Shown: positions 25,633 through 38,189 of the stretch, in pieces
Position numbering within the stretch: the stretch's first letter is position 1
Layout: each line of letters starts with the position of its first letter
From: Irpex lacteus
Taxonomy: Eukaryota > Basidiomycota > Agaricomycetes > Polyporales > Irpicaceae
Reading direction: 5' to 3'
DNA: 64,000 bases
Assembly: GCA_001986395.2 (NCBI GenBank)
Contig: MQVO02000033.1
Span: 1 to 64,000 of the forward strand
The notes under the pieces: model-generated
Seen by the model: only the letters and a program-made list of their open reading frames with translations
What the model was told of the DNA's origin: nothing
The model's database searches: none
Translations under genes and position numbers: made by a program

Positions 25633-27097
25633 ATGCCGCTCGACACTGCGTACAGCCACTCACTGCCTACACAAGGTCTTTTACTGGTAGACCTTGTCAT
25701 CGACTTGATTGATGACGACCAGACTCTCAAGAGCATCTCACTCGCCGGTCGAGCTTGTCGTCCTCGATGCAAAGCGAAGCTCTTCCGCAAAATTACTATC
25801 TCCATGTCTGACCTTGACCAGGCTTTACATCGATTCGATTCTGAGGTCTTCAACATCTTTGGCTGTGTCCGCCAGCTTACCATTGGACATCAGCCCAGAA
25901 ATCCACAAGCATCTCCCGCGGACTTTTACAATGACCCCCCTTTAGACGAAGAACCTTTCGATCTGAACTGGCACACCCCTCCAGAAAGTCTGCAAAGACT
26001 TAGTGCCTTCCTACGGCGGTTCATACACTGAACCTTGTAGATGGTCACTGGGACGTGATGTGGGCCATCCTCCCTGCATCCTCCGTAGACCATTTCTACT
26101 CGAGCGTCAGTAAACTCCATACCGATTGCCTGGTTTTCCCTGGCCTTGGGCAGTACGCCACCTTCCTTCTGCGATTCCAACGTCTCAAGGGCTTGGTCCT
26201 AGGAGATAACAACTGGGCAGGGATAAAAATTGGGAGGCTCAATACCAGGGGTCATCCGACGTGCAGCGTATGCGCGTGGATCCTCCGGTGCTGCCCTTGA
26301 CTTCCCTCGAAACGCTGGAGGTATGGTGGCCTACCGGTTTTGGCATCCTTGAGCGTATTTTCTCCCCACCCGGCAGGGACTCGGATCTGTGTATCCGATC
26401 TCTCGTATTGGGCTGTGACACCTCTCGCGACTTTGAAGAGATGCAAAATATCTTAAACAGGACGCGAGATCACCTGCAGGACCTGGAGATCCGACTGCTC
26501 GACGGTAAGCTACTGTCTATTTTCAGTTTCGTCTTCTTTCTGACTTAATTCACCACTTACAGACGAGGCTCTATTCCGAGGTACGAGGTATATAGAGGCT
26601 GGTTCACGAGCCTAGACGAGGCGGCACTCAAAGGGGACAAGGCCCTAGACCTATCTCATCTCGGGGAGCTCCGCTCGTTTTCATGCCGTATCAATCCCTT
26701 CATCCATTATGACGACGACGACGACGATGTCCATCAGTATACCTTACTCGACCTCGTTTCCACATTGCCCGACGGCTGTGAGGAACTCCGTATTCTAGAC
26801 ATCATGGTCGAGCGGACAAGCTCTCCTCATAATTATCTTTATCTGCAGCAACTCGGCCTTGGTTCGCTGGACCACATCCTACATGAGCCCGGCCACAGGA
26901 ACGTCCGTCGACTGGCTTTCACGGCGAAACTCACTTCCTATCTCAAAAGTGATCATGACAGGAAACTCCGTGTAATGATGACTATACGGGCGCGGGTTCT
27001 CAAGTTTATGCAAGATTTTCTTCCCAAGACTTCCTCGCGTGGTGTAGAGTTTGTCGTCACTGTCGACGACTCGGAGGCGGTGCAGCTGCCCTTCTAG
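25633..27097 (+). pseudogene. F-box-like/LRR gene, copy 2, with at least two frameshifts
   Basis: Starts at ATG 25633 with the same F-box-like block (LLLVDLVIDLIDDDQTLKSI; GRACRPRCKAKLFRKITISM). The frame stops at 26031 after SAFLRRFIH, while the conserved continuation (TLNLVDGHWDVMWAILPASS) is in another frame. Compared with copy 1, ten bases are missing here. A second shift of one base lies near 26225, between GDNNWAGIK and the following MRVDPPVLPLTSL block. Splice signals corresponding to the copy-1 intron survive at ~26503. The C-terminal block is intact (DFLPKTSSRGVEFVVTV, DDSEAVQLPF, stop 27097). Unless several tiny introns are hidden here, it cannot make a full-length product. Confidence 0.72.
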
Positions 27098-27284
27098 TTA
27101 GTCTTCGTTCATGGCGATAATTGTCGACTTAGGCATTGCATAGTATACGTAGCCAGCCAGGCATGATATGAAGTAACTCCTAACACAGCGTATCAGTCGC
27201 ACAATCGCTACAGAGTCTTCCCATCGTAGCGGTGGGAATTGCTGTTGCTTCTACAAGTACACAAGTCGAGTCCATAATAACTTA

Positions 27285-30200
27285 CTAATAGATGTCCACA
27301 CTCTCACTCTCCCCCATATCCACAATAAAAGTCGTCCGTCCACCCCTCGGCAATATCAGCACTTTCTCCGCGCCATGTAACTGATGCGTCCTACAACTGG
27401 GTACCGTAGAACCCATCCTGGTGTCAGTGGCGACGGGCAACGCTTCGACGGCGACCTTGGGGAGGACCAGCTCCCCATGGTGTAGCGCTATCAAGGTGAC
27501 GTGCGTCTCAAATGTGGTCCCGTCCTAGAGCACGATATCAGAGGTCAGTAGTCAGTGTTTGGTGAATTACGAAGGGAGATGGACGGTCATTGACTGACCT
27601 TGACGACGAAATCCCCAGTCTTCCGGCCGCTAACAAGCCAGTCAGTGGTCAACTCCCCAATATCGAACCGCATGGCGTATGTCTGATTCGTGAGGTGGTC
27701 CGTAGGACCCCAATGGAACGTCGTCGTCACGGACAACGTAGCGGATATCGGCTGTCCGGCGTAAAGAGGAGGAAGCTTGTGTGGGTGCTCGCCAGAGGTG
27801 AATGGCGTGGGGAGAAGGCGTAGACGAGCAGCAGCTAAGATCTAATGGGATGTTCCAGTTATACATACATGTACAGGAGAATCGAGGTATAGAGACTTAC
27901 GTGTACGCTTGGTACGTCTGTTTTGATGATGATTTCCCGCCAGACTGTTGTATTCTGCTCGGGAGCGCATCCTCGTTTGAGGGTCTACTCAAATCAGGGA
28001 CAAATGAACTTCTCTAACTTTCTGGACTACATGGAGCGGCTTACCTCTTTTGCGCGTTTGAACGCGTCCTGCAGGTGTTCATGTTGACAGGGAATGTCCG
28101 GTACCACCAATTCGCCTGTAATCCCGTACAAGTCCACCCAACTAGCATCATTCTCCAATGCCTGCACGAAGACTTCCACCAGCTTGTCGTGGTCGGCTGG
28201 CGATGCTGATCCTTCTAAGGCTTCTTTCACAGAGGTATCGATGAAACCTTCAACCTCTTTTCGAATATCAGGATTGCCCGTATCGACGTAAGACGTGTTC
28301 TGTGACGCTTACCTTCGCGGAGCATCCTGTAGTTTATACGAAGCCGGACGAACTCCGCTCCTACCACAAAGCATCAGATAGGGCAGGTTTGCGTGGAGTG
28401 TGCGAAAGAAATAACCTGATCCTTGTCTCGAATCCAGCTGGAATAGGAAACGACCTGGCTGTGCTGGTGTGATTGTCTACATATTCCGTCAGCGTTCAAA
28501 ATGCACATATCCTCTGGTTAGATCTTACTGTTATTCTCGATCCCTGCGCGAGACTCTTCTCAATTCTCAAGTCGTCCCCTTCGCCATCTGTGGCGAGCTC
28601 CAACGACTTGATGCGAATGTGCTGATGAGTGGTAGACGAAAGCGTAAATCTCGTGAAAAGCCTGTGAATGACGAGTGTGAGTGAATAATACATCAGTTGC
28701 TGTCTAAAGCGGTATACCTGGTGCCACGGAAGAAGTCTTCAACGTTTATCGTCAGCGGTAGTGATACAAGGACGACCCGCGTCAGCCGAAGCGTCCTAGT
28801 GATTTCTGGCTCAAGAGCCGTCACATAGTCGACATGAATATTGACTTTCTGGAAGTTATTCAGCACGACATCCATGCAGAAGAAAGGGATTACATGCCAT
28901 AGCGTGAAATGCAGACGCATCGCTGTGTGCTACAGACAGTGCGACTGTGGTGTCCGCAGGTAAGTCAAATAAGACAATAGACTCCTCTACAACCTCGTAG
29001 GAGACTTCCTCTGCGAAACGATAAGCACAAAAAAGGATGCTCTTCCTTGGGAGACATACCTTCCCCTTCTATCTTGATAGTCTCAGTATCAAACTGAATA
29101 CCAGATGCAGCTGTCAAGCGAAGCATTGCTTTCGAGACCGCATTGCGTCCTGTACTCAGAGCGACAATTATCCTCGACTCGCCACCAACTTCGACTGTTA
29201 CCGAAATGAGCGTTGTGTAACTTGAATTGTTTTGATACATTAAACTTACTGTGCAGGGGCTGTCGTAAACGAACATCTAATGCACGAAGGTCTTTCGGAA
29301 TCTTGACAAGAGTGGGTGGTCGTTTAGGTCTGGATGATTTCGTGCTCGTGGGTGTCGCGTGCAGCCATTGTAAGATAAGCCTGGCAATTGTGATTTGGGA
29401 GAGATGTAGTGAATATGTTCCCTTTGTAGCAGACTACAAGATGCCGGTCAGTACAACGCTCGTCGAAGTCTCGTAGTACTCACCGGACAAAATAGCGGAA
29501 CAGCATTAGGGCCAGGGGCCAGTGTTTGCGCTCCACCGGTGAAAGGTAATCGCTCGCCGTCCCGATCTGTCAATATGACTGTGATCTCGTCGATGTCTAC
29601 AGACTGATAGAAATCAACGATGTGGTTTGGATAGAGACAAAAGAGCTTACACAAGGGAGAGCGTTTCGAATGATGACACGCATGATAGCACCGTCCCTCT
29701 CTTCATCCAAGCTAATGGCACTCTTCGGTATAGAGACACTCAGAGCGGGATGCTCGTGATGGGTGAGTTCTATTGTGTTTGATATATCAATAGTGAGACT
29801 TCTCTCCAATTGTGTATGCCACGACGCCTGACATACCAGTTTCCAATTCCTCAGCAGCTTGTCTCAACGCCTTCACGATGCTTTCAGTATATGCAACATG
29901 GTCCTCCGTAGCTATCAGCAGCGCTTTGCCCATGTCCTGTACGTATGCTTTCAGATATTCGAGTGAGACATTCACCCAATCTTTGTCTTTCGGCTTTTCT
30001 GACGTAGCATGGAGATCAAGCGAGCGCGTGAGCATGAAGGCTTCGAGTGATGTCCATCCGTGTGGGGCATAGTGGGCCGGGAGGGAGGTGAAGGTCTGTA
30101 ACGCATTCGGAAGACGATTTCGTACACTTTTGTGTTGTCAGCTACGTTTATCGGATTTTGTACGAGCGAAATTACTCACACGTCGAGTGCTGCGAGGCTG

Positions 30201-31920
30201 CCGTGCATACGAAGGGCAAACTTTCGTCTGCCCGCAGCGACGTAGTATTCAATCGCGCGGTTCGTCAGCGCCACATACAGTTCGTAGAATGCGTCCTTAT
30301 CCTTCAAAGCATTCTGCAAGTCTGCTCGCGAGATACGAGAGAAGTCTGGTGAGACCTCACCGCTGCCTTGCTTCGTGGTCGAAACCGAATTTGAGAAAGG
30401 TACTTTTGACGGGAGAAACCCGACAGCTATACCGAGTGCATTCAACTTGCAACGAATGTTCAGTAATCACGGACAGTACTCATTGACAGCTGAACTCACT
30501 TGCTGCCGGGCGAGCTCTATCAATTCGCCCTTAACGGCATTGAAACTAATCAGGGCATGTTTGTCCAGTTGTAATGGCTTTGCCCAGGCATCGCATTGAT
30601 CAACAACGCTTAATGCAGAGGAATATGACCAAGCCTCGATGAAGAACGGTGGTAGAAGCTCGTCCTAAGTTAGTGCATTAGTAGCTTCCCATTCGATTTT
30701 CCAGTTTACTCACTTCGACTTCCTGCAATCTACGCCCGAATGTCTGTATAAACATGATTGCTTTCCTGGCTACATCAACGACCTTTCCCATTGCGCTCAG
30801 CAGTATACACTGCCGCGCAAGCAGATACATTCTGAAGTCGAATATTGATATTGAATTCGCCAGGATCAGATCCCTGAATGGCTTTCGTTCGATGGAGAGA
30901 AGGGATGCAGAGTCATCGCGAGGGGAAGGGTTGGCGAGGGATCCAAACCAAGTGAGGTTCTTGTCCTTGAGGACTTGAAAGAAGAGCACTTCTAGCTCCT
31001 CGTAAGTTGACAAGGCTTCTTCGTGCAGAGTCATACCCTCGAAGGATGACGCTAGGCTTTCCTGGATGCGTTATTTCTATCAATGGAATCTTCGCTTGAG
31101 GTGTAGTATCCTGAAAGCGAGCTCACCTTCAGGATAAAATAGGTGCAAAAGTTCCACCCAGGCATCTGCCGCTGACCCTCCGACCGCCTAACCTCATCCT
31201 CGCGTTGGATAACAGCGGCATCAAACGCAGTTAATACCCCATCCTTTATTTTCCCAATGAACTCAGCCCACGCAGCAGGGTTGTCGTTGTCGGAAGCCCA
31301 AACAAGCTGGACGCATCTGACGATATGAAGGTCAGTAGGAGTAAATTGGTACGAGCATGTACGACACAACATATTATACTGACCTGTCCTTCTTTTCAAC
31401 ATTGAAGTCTGCCCTGATCTTGTCCAATACGCTTGCCTTAACCTGAAATAGCCTTGCCCCGGTCGTCTTGGTTTCGGGGCGTACAATGTGTACAATAAGC
31501 CACTCCTGGTTCTTCCGTTGCGCGACAGATGTATGCCAGTCTTTGATCTGTTTCTTTACTGTAGTCTTGTACGTTTCATTGTCCTACATCTCCGCATGTT
31601 AGCATACTCTTGCGCTACAAGCGTTGATATAATGACGCGACGCGACTCACCTCACATACAACGACATATACATTCACTAAAGGCTTCTCCAACAGCGTCT
31701 GAGGTACTTGGTATGTGTGCTCGTCTCTCTTCGTGTCGGCAGGCTTGAAGTCGACCTGCAACTCCTGGATCGTTCGTATAGTAGGTCGAGTGGACGGCTT
31801 CCAGTGCAGATTCCGTAGAGGCAGTTGTGATAGCAGAGATGCATAAATTTGTTTCCAATGGTCAGTTGACAAGAAGGTAGAAGGCGCAGAGTAAGTGATA
31901 GTGACTCGGTGGGTGGACAT
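27285..31920 (-). CDS. TRS130: TRAPP II subunit Trs130/TRAPPC10
   Basis: Large subunit of the TRAPP II complex, the tether and Rab-GEF assembly of late Golgi and endosomal traffic. Many exons; the first four run about 31651-31920, 31384-31583, 31127-31316 and 30715-31061, with GT-AG junctions. The product should be roughly 1,150 residues. N-terminal family blocks: LLSQLPLRNLHWKPSTRPTI, VNVYVVVCEVDNETYKTTVK, QIKDWH and EWLIVHIVRPETK. Central helical region: YEELEVLFFQVLKDKNLTWF, LANSISIFDFRMYLLARQCI, and HYAPHGWTSLEAFMLTRSLD. The C-terminal half is a series of beta-sandwich-like segments (VSIPKSAISLDEERDGAIMR; LIALHHGELVLPKVAVEAL), as in TRAPPC10. The gene ends DMGESESVDIY. The start ATG is fixed by the conserved short N-terminus MSTHRVTITY. 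Internal exon borders downstream of 30715 were not all resolved. Confidence 0.9.
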
Positions 31921-32150
31921 GGACCCAATCTATGAGATTATTAGGAGTGAGGGTATGGATCAGTGAGCCGGAGTGAATTGATTCAACGATGTTTATGGTC
32001 AGTGCGAACGTCCAGCTTGATGCATACCGCTGGGGTAAAGGCCTGGCTACAGTCGTGGTCGCTTCAAAAAGTACACAGTTGAACAGTCGGCTTGGATTAC
32101 AGTGATGCTGGGGCAATAAGGTTAAGTCGGTCGAGTAAGAGGAGTGAAGC

Positions 32151-32156
32151 AAAAAA
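32151..32156 (-). terminator. Pol III T-run terminator of tRNA-Ser
   Basis: Six T residues on the minus strand directly after the tRNA 3' end, one base past the discriminator; the usual RNA polymerase III stop. Confidence 0.8.
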
Positions 32157-32157
32157 G

Positions 32158-32251
32158 CGTCACCTGAGCGATTCGAACACTCGCGTGCAAAGCACAACCG
32201 CTGACAGCTACGAATAGCAGGCGATCCCGTTAACCACTCCGGCAAAGTGAC
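32158..32251 (-). tRNA. tRNA-Ser (anticodon GCT) with a 12-nt intron
   Basis: The cloverleaf can be drawn by hand. Acceptor GTCACTT pairs with AGGTGAC (one G-T), followed by discriminator G. D-arm is CCG/CGG around GAGTGGTTAA. Anticodon stem ATCGC pairs with GCGGT. Loop reads CTGCTA then, after the intron, A. A long variable arm GTGC-TTT-GCAC identifies a type II tRNA. T-arm GAGTG/CGCTC flanks TTCGAAT. The 12-nt insert TTCGTAGCTGTC lies one base after the GCT anticodon, the standard place for nuclear tRNA introns. Anticodon, long variable arm and G73 all agree with serine. It lies between the divergent starts of TRS130 and the 2OG oxygenase. Confidence 0.92.
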
Positions 32252-32419
32252 CTAACTCTTGGATAGATGTATATAATATATATGTGTATATACCCAGATC
32301 ATAAATATATGACCTTACCCTATTCCCAGCTACAATCAACTCTCGTTGGCCTCGAACATTCACCACTCTTTTATGCGACCCACCGTGTACATTTCAGGCT
32401 CTCCTGATATTCTGTAATT

Positions 32420-33364
32420 ATGGCCAAGAAATCCACGGCAAAAACAAACAACACTTCGAGCACATCACAGTCACAGACGAGGACCATGCAGTTTCCGTCC
32501 GTGCTGCCCAAGGACTATCTTGAGTGCCGTGTCTTGCTAGAGGATCAAATCCTACTTATCGACGTCAGTTGAATATCAAGCATATGTACACAATCATATG
32601 AACAAGCTGAAATCGCTCTATTGTACGTCACAGAATTTCTTTTCTGCTGAAGAATGCAAGACCTTTGTACGATTCATCGATGGTCTGCCACTCGAGCTCA
32701 CGCCACCAAAGAAGAGGGGCGAAGCTGAGAGAGTTAATCGTATGAACCTTTATCCTTATGCTATTTATGCTCATGCTCATTCATGCGTCTACCAGACAGA
32801 ATATCGATAACCTCTCCAGAGTTTGCACAGAACCTCTACAAAGTGATATCTCCTCACCTCCCTCTCTTACCCTACCCATCAACAGCGAGAAGGCCAGCCA
32901 ATGCGCCCTTCGAGAGAGCACCTCATTCTTTGAACACCAATATCAGGCTATACAAGTACATCGCCGGTCAGTATTTCGGCCCACATTACGACGACTCTGT
33001 CAAGGATGCGGTTACGGGTGCTAAGTCCGAATGGACGCTGCTGATATACTTGACCGGCATCCAAGATGGCGTCCAAGGCGGCGAGGTATGCACTCGTTAA
33101 GATCTAAGTATACTTTGTGCTGAACACCTTTCAGACTATCTTCTACAAAGACAAGACGAAAGAGGTGGTTTCTGCGCCTTTGACGCGGGGTACGGCTCTT
33201 CTGCATAGGTAAGTAAGAGCCTCCCCGATGATGTCGTCGAGTTGAAGCGTATTACTGAATCCGTTCATGGTAGGCATGGAAGTGAGTGCCTGCTGCATGA
33301 GGGATCACATGTGCTTAGCGGGACGAAATACGTACTCAGATCAGATTTGATGTTCATGGACTGA
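32420..33364 (+). CDS. 2-oxoglutarate/Fe(II) oxygenase, prolyl-4-hydroxylase-like
   Basis: Non-haem iron dioxygenase of the P4Hc superfamily; its hydroxylation target cannot be told from sequence. Five exons (32420-32563, 32634-32739, 32796-33085, 33135-33208, 33274-33364) sum to 705 nt, 234 residues. The double-stranded beta-helix carries the iron ligands His and Asp in YFGPHYDDSV and a distal His in LLHEGSHVLSGTKYVLRSD, with the Lys/Arg expected to hold the 2OG carboxylate. Upstream are NFFSAEECKTFVRFIDGLPL and IRLYKYIAGQYFGPH, typical of these proteins. No signal peptide: the N-terminus is MAKKSTAKTNNTSS, Lys/Ser/Thr-rich, so cytosolic or nuclear. Start chosen as the first ATG of a clean 144-nt phase-0 exon. 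Confidence 0.9.
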
Positions 33365-33532
33365 CGCTTTGCCTTGTGAGTTCGTTTGCAATGCCTAAGA
33401 ATTTAAACGCAGTCATTTGCGCAAGTATCTTGACAGTGGGAAACATGATATAGTGTCGTGGCAAGAGTCAGAAATACAGCACGAACAACAGCAGTCATAT
33501 GTAGCACATCTTGAAGCCTAATACACAGACCA

Positions 33533-35120
33533 TCACCGACGACCCTTCTTCTTCTTCGACGGCATACCTGCCTCCACTACATCGTCATCCCTGTCCTGAT
33601 TTTCTCTAGCGTTTCCCTCTTCTCCACGTCTCCGCTTCCTGCCATGTCCATTCGCCGCCTGGTCCTTCAGCTCATTGACGGCTAATCGGCTAGCCTCGTC
33701 TACACGCTCTCTCAACAATGCAACCTCCTCCTTATCAGTCGGCCAAAGCTCCATCTTCTTCCCGATCACGCTCTCGATTCGTTGGACCAACTCGACATCG
33801 TACTGAGTAACCAGCGTTATCGACTTCCCTGAGCGACCTGCACGAGCCGTTCGACCGACTCGATGTATGTAGTCTTTCGAGTGTGTTGGGATGTCGAAGT
33901 TGATGACGACGTCGACGGAGGGGATATCCAAACCGCTAAACATAGCGGATGCAATGAGCGCGAATACGACATACGGTTACGCAAAACTACTTACCGACTG
34001 GCTACGTCCGTTGCAACAAGCACTTTGCGGCCTCCGCTCTTGAACTTGGCCAATGCGCCTAGACGATGGCTTTGGCTTAACTGGCCGTGCAATGGTACCG
34101 CGGGGAAACCAAGATTGCGCAATATTATTGATAGTCTGATGAATTATGTTCAGTACTGGCTTTGCTACGCAGTGAAGACGAGACGTACCGCTGTGCATCG
34201 TGTACAGTCCGAGTGAATACTATAATCGAGTTCTGTGCGAGTGAGTTCGCCAAGTGGACGAGATGCACGTCTTTTTGGCTAAGTGGGATGAATAGGTAGT
34301 ATTGGAGCAGTGTATCTACAGTGGAGTATCTAAGGGTGATTGTGAGTACAAGGAAGATTGATGTACTAGTTATCAGCGGTGCGCACTTTGTTGAGACCTC
34401 TACTCTTACTGGATTGGTCAAACTCGCGCGTTGGAGCTTGGCAACTTTTGTTGTCATTGTCGCCGAGAACAGGTAGGTCGTTCGCTCCTTCGGCAACATT
34501 TTGAGAATCTTGTCCAAAACAGCTCCGAAGTCGAGGTCGAGCAGTCGATCCGCTTCGTCTAACACCTATCGGAGCGTGGACATATAAGTGACAGTGGCTT
34601 GCTGCAGAGACATAAAGTAGATACTCACCAGAAACTGCAAATTCCTGAGACTAAACCCTTTTGTGTTTTCCAGGTGCCAGTTCAGTCGTCCAGGGGTGGC
34701 GATTACGATATGCGGCTTCTTTGCCAGAGCGATACTCTGCTGCACCTCAGGAGTTCCGCCCGTTATGACACAGCACCTAACACCCATTGCACTCCCCAAC
34801 GCCTCAAACTGCTCCCCTATCTGAAAAGCCAGCTCCCTCGTCGGCGCCATTACACAAGCAAAGAGTCCTTTAGGATCTTCCCATAGTTTCTGTAGGATAG
34901 GAAGAGCGAATGCGGCTGTTTTTCCAGAACCTGTTGAGGCTACTCCGATTATATCTCGGCCTTGAAGAGCGTGCGGTAAAGCCTCTGCCTGGATCTCTGT
35001 TGGTTGTTTGAAGTTCATCTGCTCGAGAGCTTCGACGAGCGGGTCAATAAGTCCAAAAGATTTGAAGCTCGGTCGACTGGGACCTGCTACAGGCTCCGGA
35101 GAGGCGGAGGGAGATGCCAT
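33533..35120 (-). CDS. RRP3: DEAD-box RNA helicase, Rrp3/DDX47 type (18S rRNA processing)
   Basis: Nucleolar ATP-dependent RNA helicase of small-subunit rRNA maturation. Five exons (34629-35120, 34387-34565, 34189-34329, 33995-34135, 33533-33935) sum to 1356 nt, 451 residues. Motifs: F-SFGL upstream aromatic, Q motif [19 protein letters not shown], Ia [12 protein letters not shown], Ib [53 protein letters not shown], and [29 protein letters not shown] after motif Ib and [20 protein letters not shown] after motif III are specific to the Rrp3 branch. The residues before HLENTKG are NW rather than the more usual [MV]DH. The tail is basic (KKKKGRR), suiting nucleolar localisation. Confidence 0.95.
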
Positions 35121-35519
35121 GTCAACTGCCTAGTCTCTACAGTCTATACTGGCAGGTTTTCGTGGGAGTCAAGTCCAAGATCGAAGACAAGCGGAAAGGT
35201 CGTGATAGTGCTATGAGCAAAGGGCAAAGAGAACCGAGACGCTGGTCAAAATCTCAGCGAGGACCCCGGAACCGCAGATCGTTCAGTAGTGCCACGGTAC
35301 CGGTGTGAAGAACTCTGGGACGAACGAAGACTTCACAATGCAAATATACCACGCATTAGTTAGGAGAAACATTCATCTGGTTAACGGGTCGCTAGCAGTA
35401 CAGGTAGGCTATACAATATCTAAGGAGCGACTCAAGGTAAAGCTGAGACATAAAATGAAATGTAAAAGATAGAATTCCGCAAGGTGTCCGCGATGAAATA
35501 GGGATCAGCTACAACCACG
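35121..35519. other. Spacer between RRP3 and the RTA1-like gene
   Basis: Promoter side of RRP3 and 3' flank of the RTA1-like gene. No ORF of interest, no repeat seen. Confidence 0.5.
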
Positions 35520-36971
35520 TTACTTCTTGGGTTTTGCTTCCTCAAGAACAACCGTGTCAACCGAACTCCTGTTACTTGTGTCCTTCTTCCGACTTTTCCA
35601 CTCCTGAGCGTTGCCCAGGAGGAAACCAGGGTGGAGGAAATTGAGCGTGAAACAGGCAAGAGTAATCATGGCACCATCCAAAACGTCTAGAAACATATGT
35701 CAGTACCCGTTTAATCAGGAAAGGAGACACCGAGTACTCACTGAACAGCACCTGGGTGGAAATGATACGTCCGCTCCAACCATCGGACAGCTCAATGGTA
35801 CGGTATACCGACCTGAGATATTGGTCAGTCAAATCATAGACATAATGAAGCAAGTCTACACACCGAATAAAGATGAACAAACTACTCAGCCCCAATCCAA
35901 ATAGCATAAGCTTTGTCTTGCGGTCAACGAACCGTAATCGTTGCGTATCCGCATCCGTAACAGATTTGCGGACAGGTCGGTCGTGCCAGAATCGAAAAAC
36001 GAATTCAGCTGCAAGGGCTACATAGACAGTGATAGCAGCTACGACGATGTAATCAGCTCGGAATTCTGGCCTCACGACTGTAGTATGAACTCTTACCCAT
36101 TTGGAACACGATACCGCCAAGCATAATGTGGCCACCCTATTTATCGTGTCGGTACCTGTTCTGACACACCCAGAGCTTTAGGAGCTTACCGAGTCAGGAT
36201 CCTTATTCTCGTTGACAGCCGTAGATGCGCTTGCTCCTCCTACAGCTTGGATGACGAGGGCAATAATATCCTATGAAGACGAGTGAGCGGCAGATCCTTC
36301 CGCGTCATGATATGTAAACATACGCAAGAACAAAACACGATGGTGTCTGCATATGAAAGTCAGCTCCGTCCGATGAAACACCAGATAGCGGCCAGTGCTT
36401 ACACCACATCGGGCTCAGTCTGCTATATTGAGGCCCCATACGCCTGATGAGTTCACCAAGAATAACGAAATTCGCGGCGACAAGGGGAGTCGGTGCGATA
36501 ATTGTTGTTGAAATTCTACCATGTAGTAAATTAGTCAGTGGCACGTTTACTTAGTGGTCTACATTAAACGTACTGCATCAAGAACGGGTTCAATAGATTG
36601 ACGTTTCTGCTCGACCATAGTCGGGCACTCCAGCCTAGAATTTCACCAATAATTGCTAGTACAACCGTTGGCAGCAGAAACCACAGGCGAGTATATATGG
36701 CTTGCCCCAAATGTATGACTAATGCGGAAGGGCGTCAGCGACCCAGTCAATTTTAGTTCATGCGAGAGAATACGCACTTCCGCTGATAGCAAAGAGCGCA
36801 ATGTACAGCGCACATATCCATTCCGTAGGAAGGTAGTTGTACGGCGAGGAAGTGAAGTGGCCAGGGTCTGGTACTATGACGTTAGGGTCAACTGTGTACA
36901 CAGAAGTGTTAGACTTGAATGCGACGGCCGACGAAATACGCGCACTTACTATCAGTACTGTTATTAGACAT
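35520..36971 (-). CDS. RTA1-like seven-TM protein (lipid-translocating exporter family)
   Basis: Multi-TM protein of the fungal RTA1/RSB1 family, associated with resistance to sterol-pathway toxins or sphingoid-base export. About nine exons; the first are 36950-36971, 36778-36891, 36574-36718 and 36403-36515. Segments in order: short polar N-terminus MSNNSTDIDPNVIVPD; PTEWICALYIALFAISGIIH; LPTVVLAIIGEILGWSARLW; NPFLMQISTTIIAPTPLVAA; the conserved loop FCSCDIIALVIQAVGG; DSGGHIMLGGIVFQM; ADYIVVAAITVYVALAAEFV; then FIRSVYRTIELSDGWSGRII and FNVLDGAMITLACFTLNFLH with PGFLLGN. These last blocks are diagnostic of the family. The C-terminal tail is Lys/Ser/Asp-rich. Substrate unknown. Small uncertainty remains on the shortest exon near 36324-36345. 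Confidence 0.88.
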
Positions 36972-38189
36972 GGCAGACTATTAGGAGGAGGAGGGGAGTA
37001 AAGGTAACACAGAGACGCAATTGATCGAGGTTTGTTATATACGACATGGCCGCTTCGGGTCCGACACCGGCGTGGCCTCGAGAAATTGCCTGGCATTGGC
37101 GGAGTGTTCGATCGACGGCGGCATCCTGGGCGCCGGCCTCAGGGACCTTACAAGCAACATTTCGACCAGCATTTCGATCTCCACTTCTCCTGAGTGGCTT
37201 GTTCTGAGTGTATGTAAGCGGAAACATCTGTGCTCATTGGCCCGGTATGATCCATGCGCCCACAACTGCCTGCAGTCGCATGGGCCGCGGGATCGATATA
37301 TCAGTGCGCAGCGGAGTACACACGGGCTTCGACTAGCATGAATACGTGAGCACCGACCGTTCACCGAGGCAGCCTCCCGCAGGGACCGGAGACACTATCC
37401 ATACATACCGACGCCACCCAATATTCCAAGAGATCCTTGAGTGGGGTTGATATTGACTGTCATTGAGCGTTCGTGATGCGCTTGTGCCTAGACGAAGGAG
37501 AAGCTGCGCAACTTCTCGAGATGAGGTCGCGCCGGAGGTTTTGAATACTTTTGATACTATCCCGGAGGCATTCGGGAACGGATGTTTTATGAACAGAGGC
37601 CAGGAAACAGTACGGCGACCTGTCGGACTTTCAAGTCCGAAAGTAAATACGACTTGAGCACCGTAGTATATTGGTACAGCCCTTCCTGTGATGCAGTCCA
37701 TTCAGTGCTTTTATTGTGGTTTGATGAGACAAGGACCTCGTGCTTACTCCTATCCGCCACTTCAATAAAAATGGGCAACTAGATGTTACGTTTTCTTACA
37801 ATTGGTGACGTGGAGACCCTAAATTCAATTGGCGTCTTCGCCCTGCTCTTGGAGAGGCTAAATGGTAACAGTGATACTTTGGGTCAGGATAGCCATAACA
37901 TGGCCTCTTGCTCTATGCACTATTACTAAGTGGTGCTCGTCCAGGCTCCTAACGCAAGAGTTCGCTTACGCTGTCAGGAGTGTATGTAAGAAAGAGAGAA
38001 GCAGGATCCGATGTGAGATCTCAGGGCGCTCTACAACTCAATCAATGATCGAGTGCAGGCGATCTAGATTGCGCTCCCCTCGGAGACAGCGGCAAGAGAG
38101 AAGCATTCACACTTCAAGCTTCATTCACTGTAAGCTGCAGCAAAGACAACATCGAATTTGCGCCCAAGTACGAACACAACATGAGAACC
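36972..38189. other. Intergenic stretch up to the first repeat array
   Basis: Promoter side of the RTA1-like gene and the outer edge of the minus-strand repeat array. Overlapping frames on both strands (37021-37364, 37333-37701) have no recognisable product. No RNA gene seen. Confidence 0.45.
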
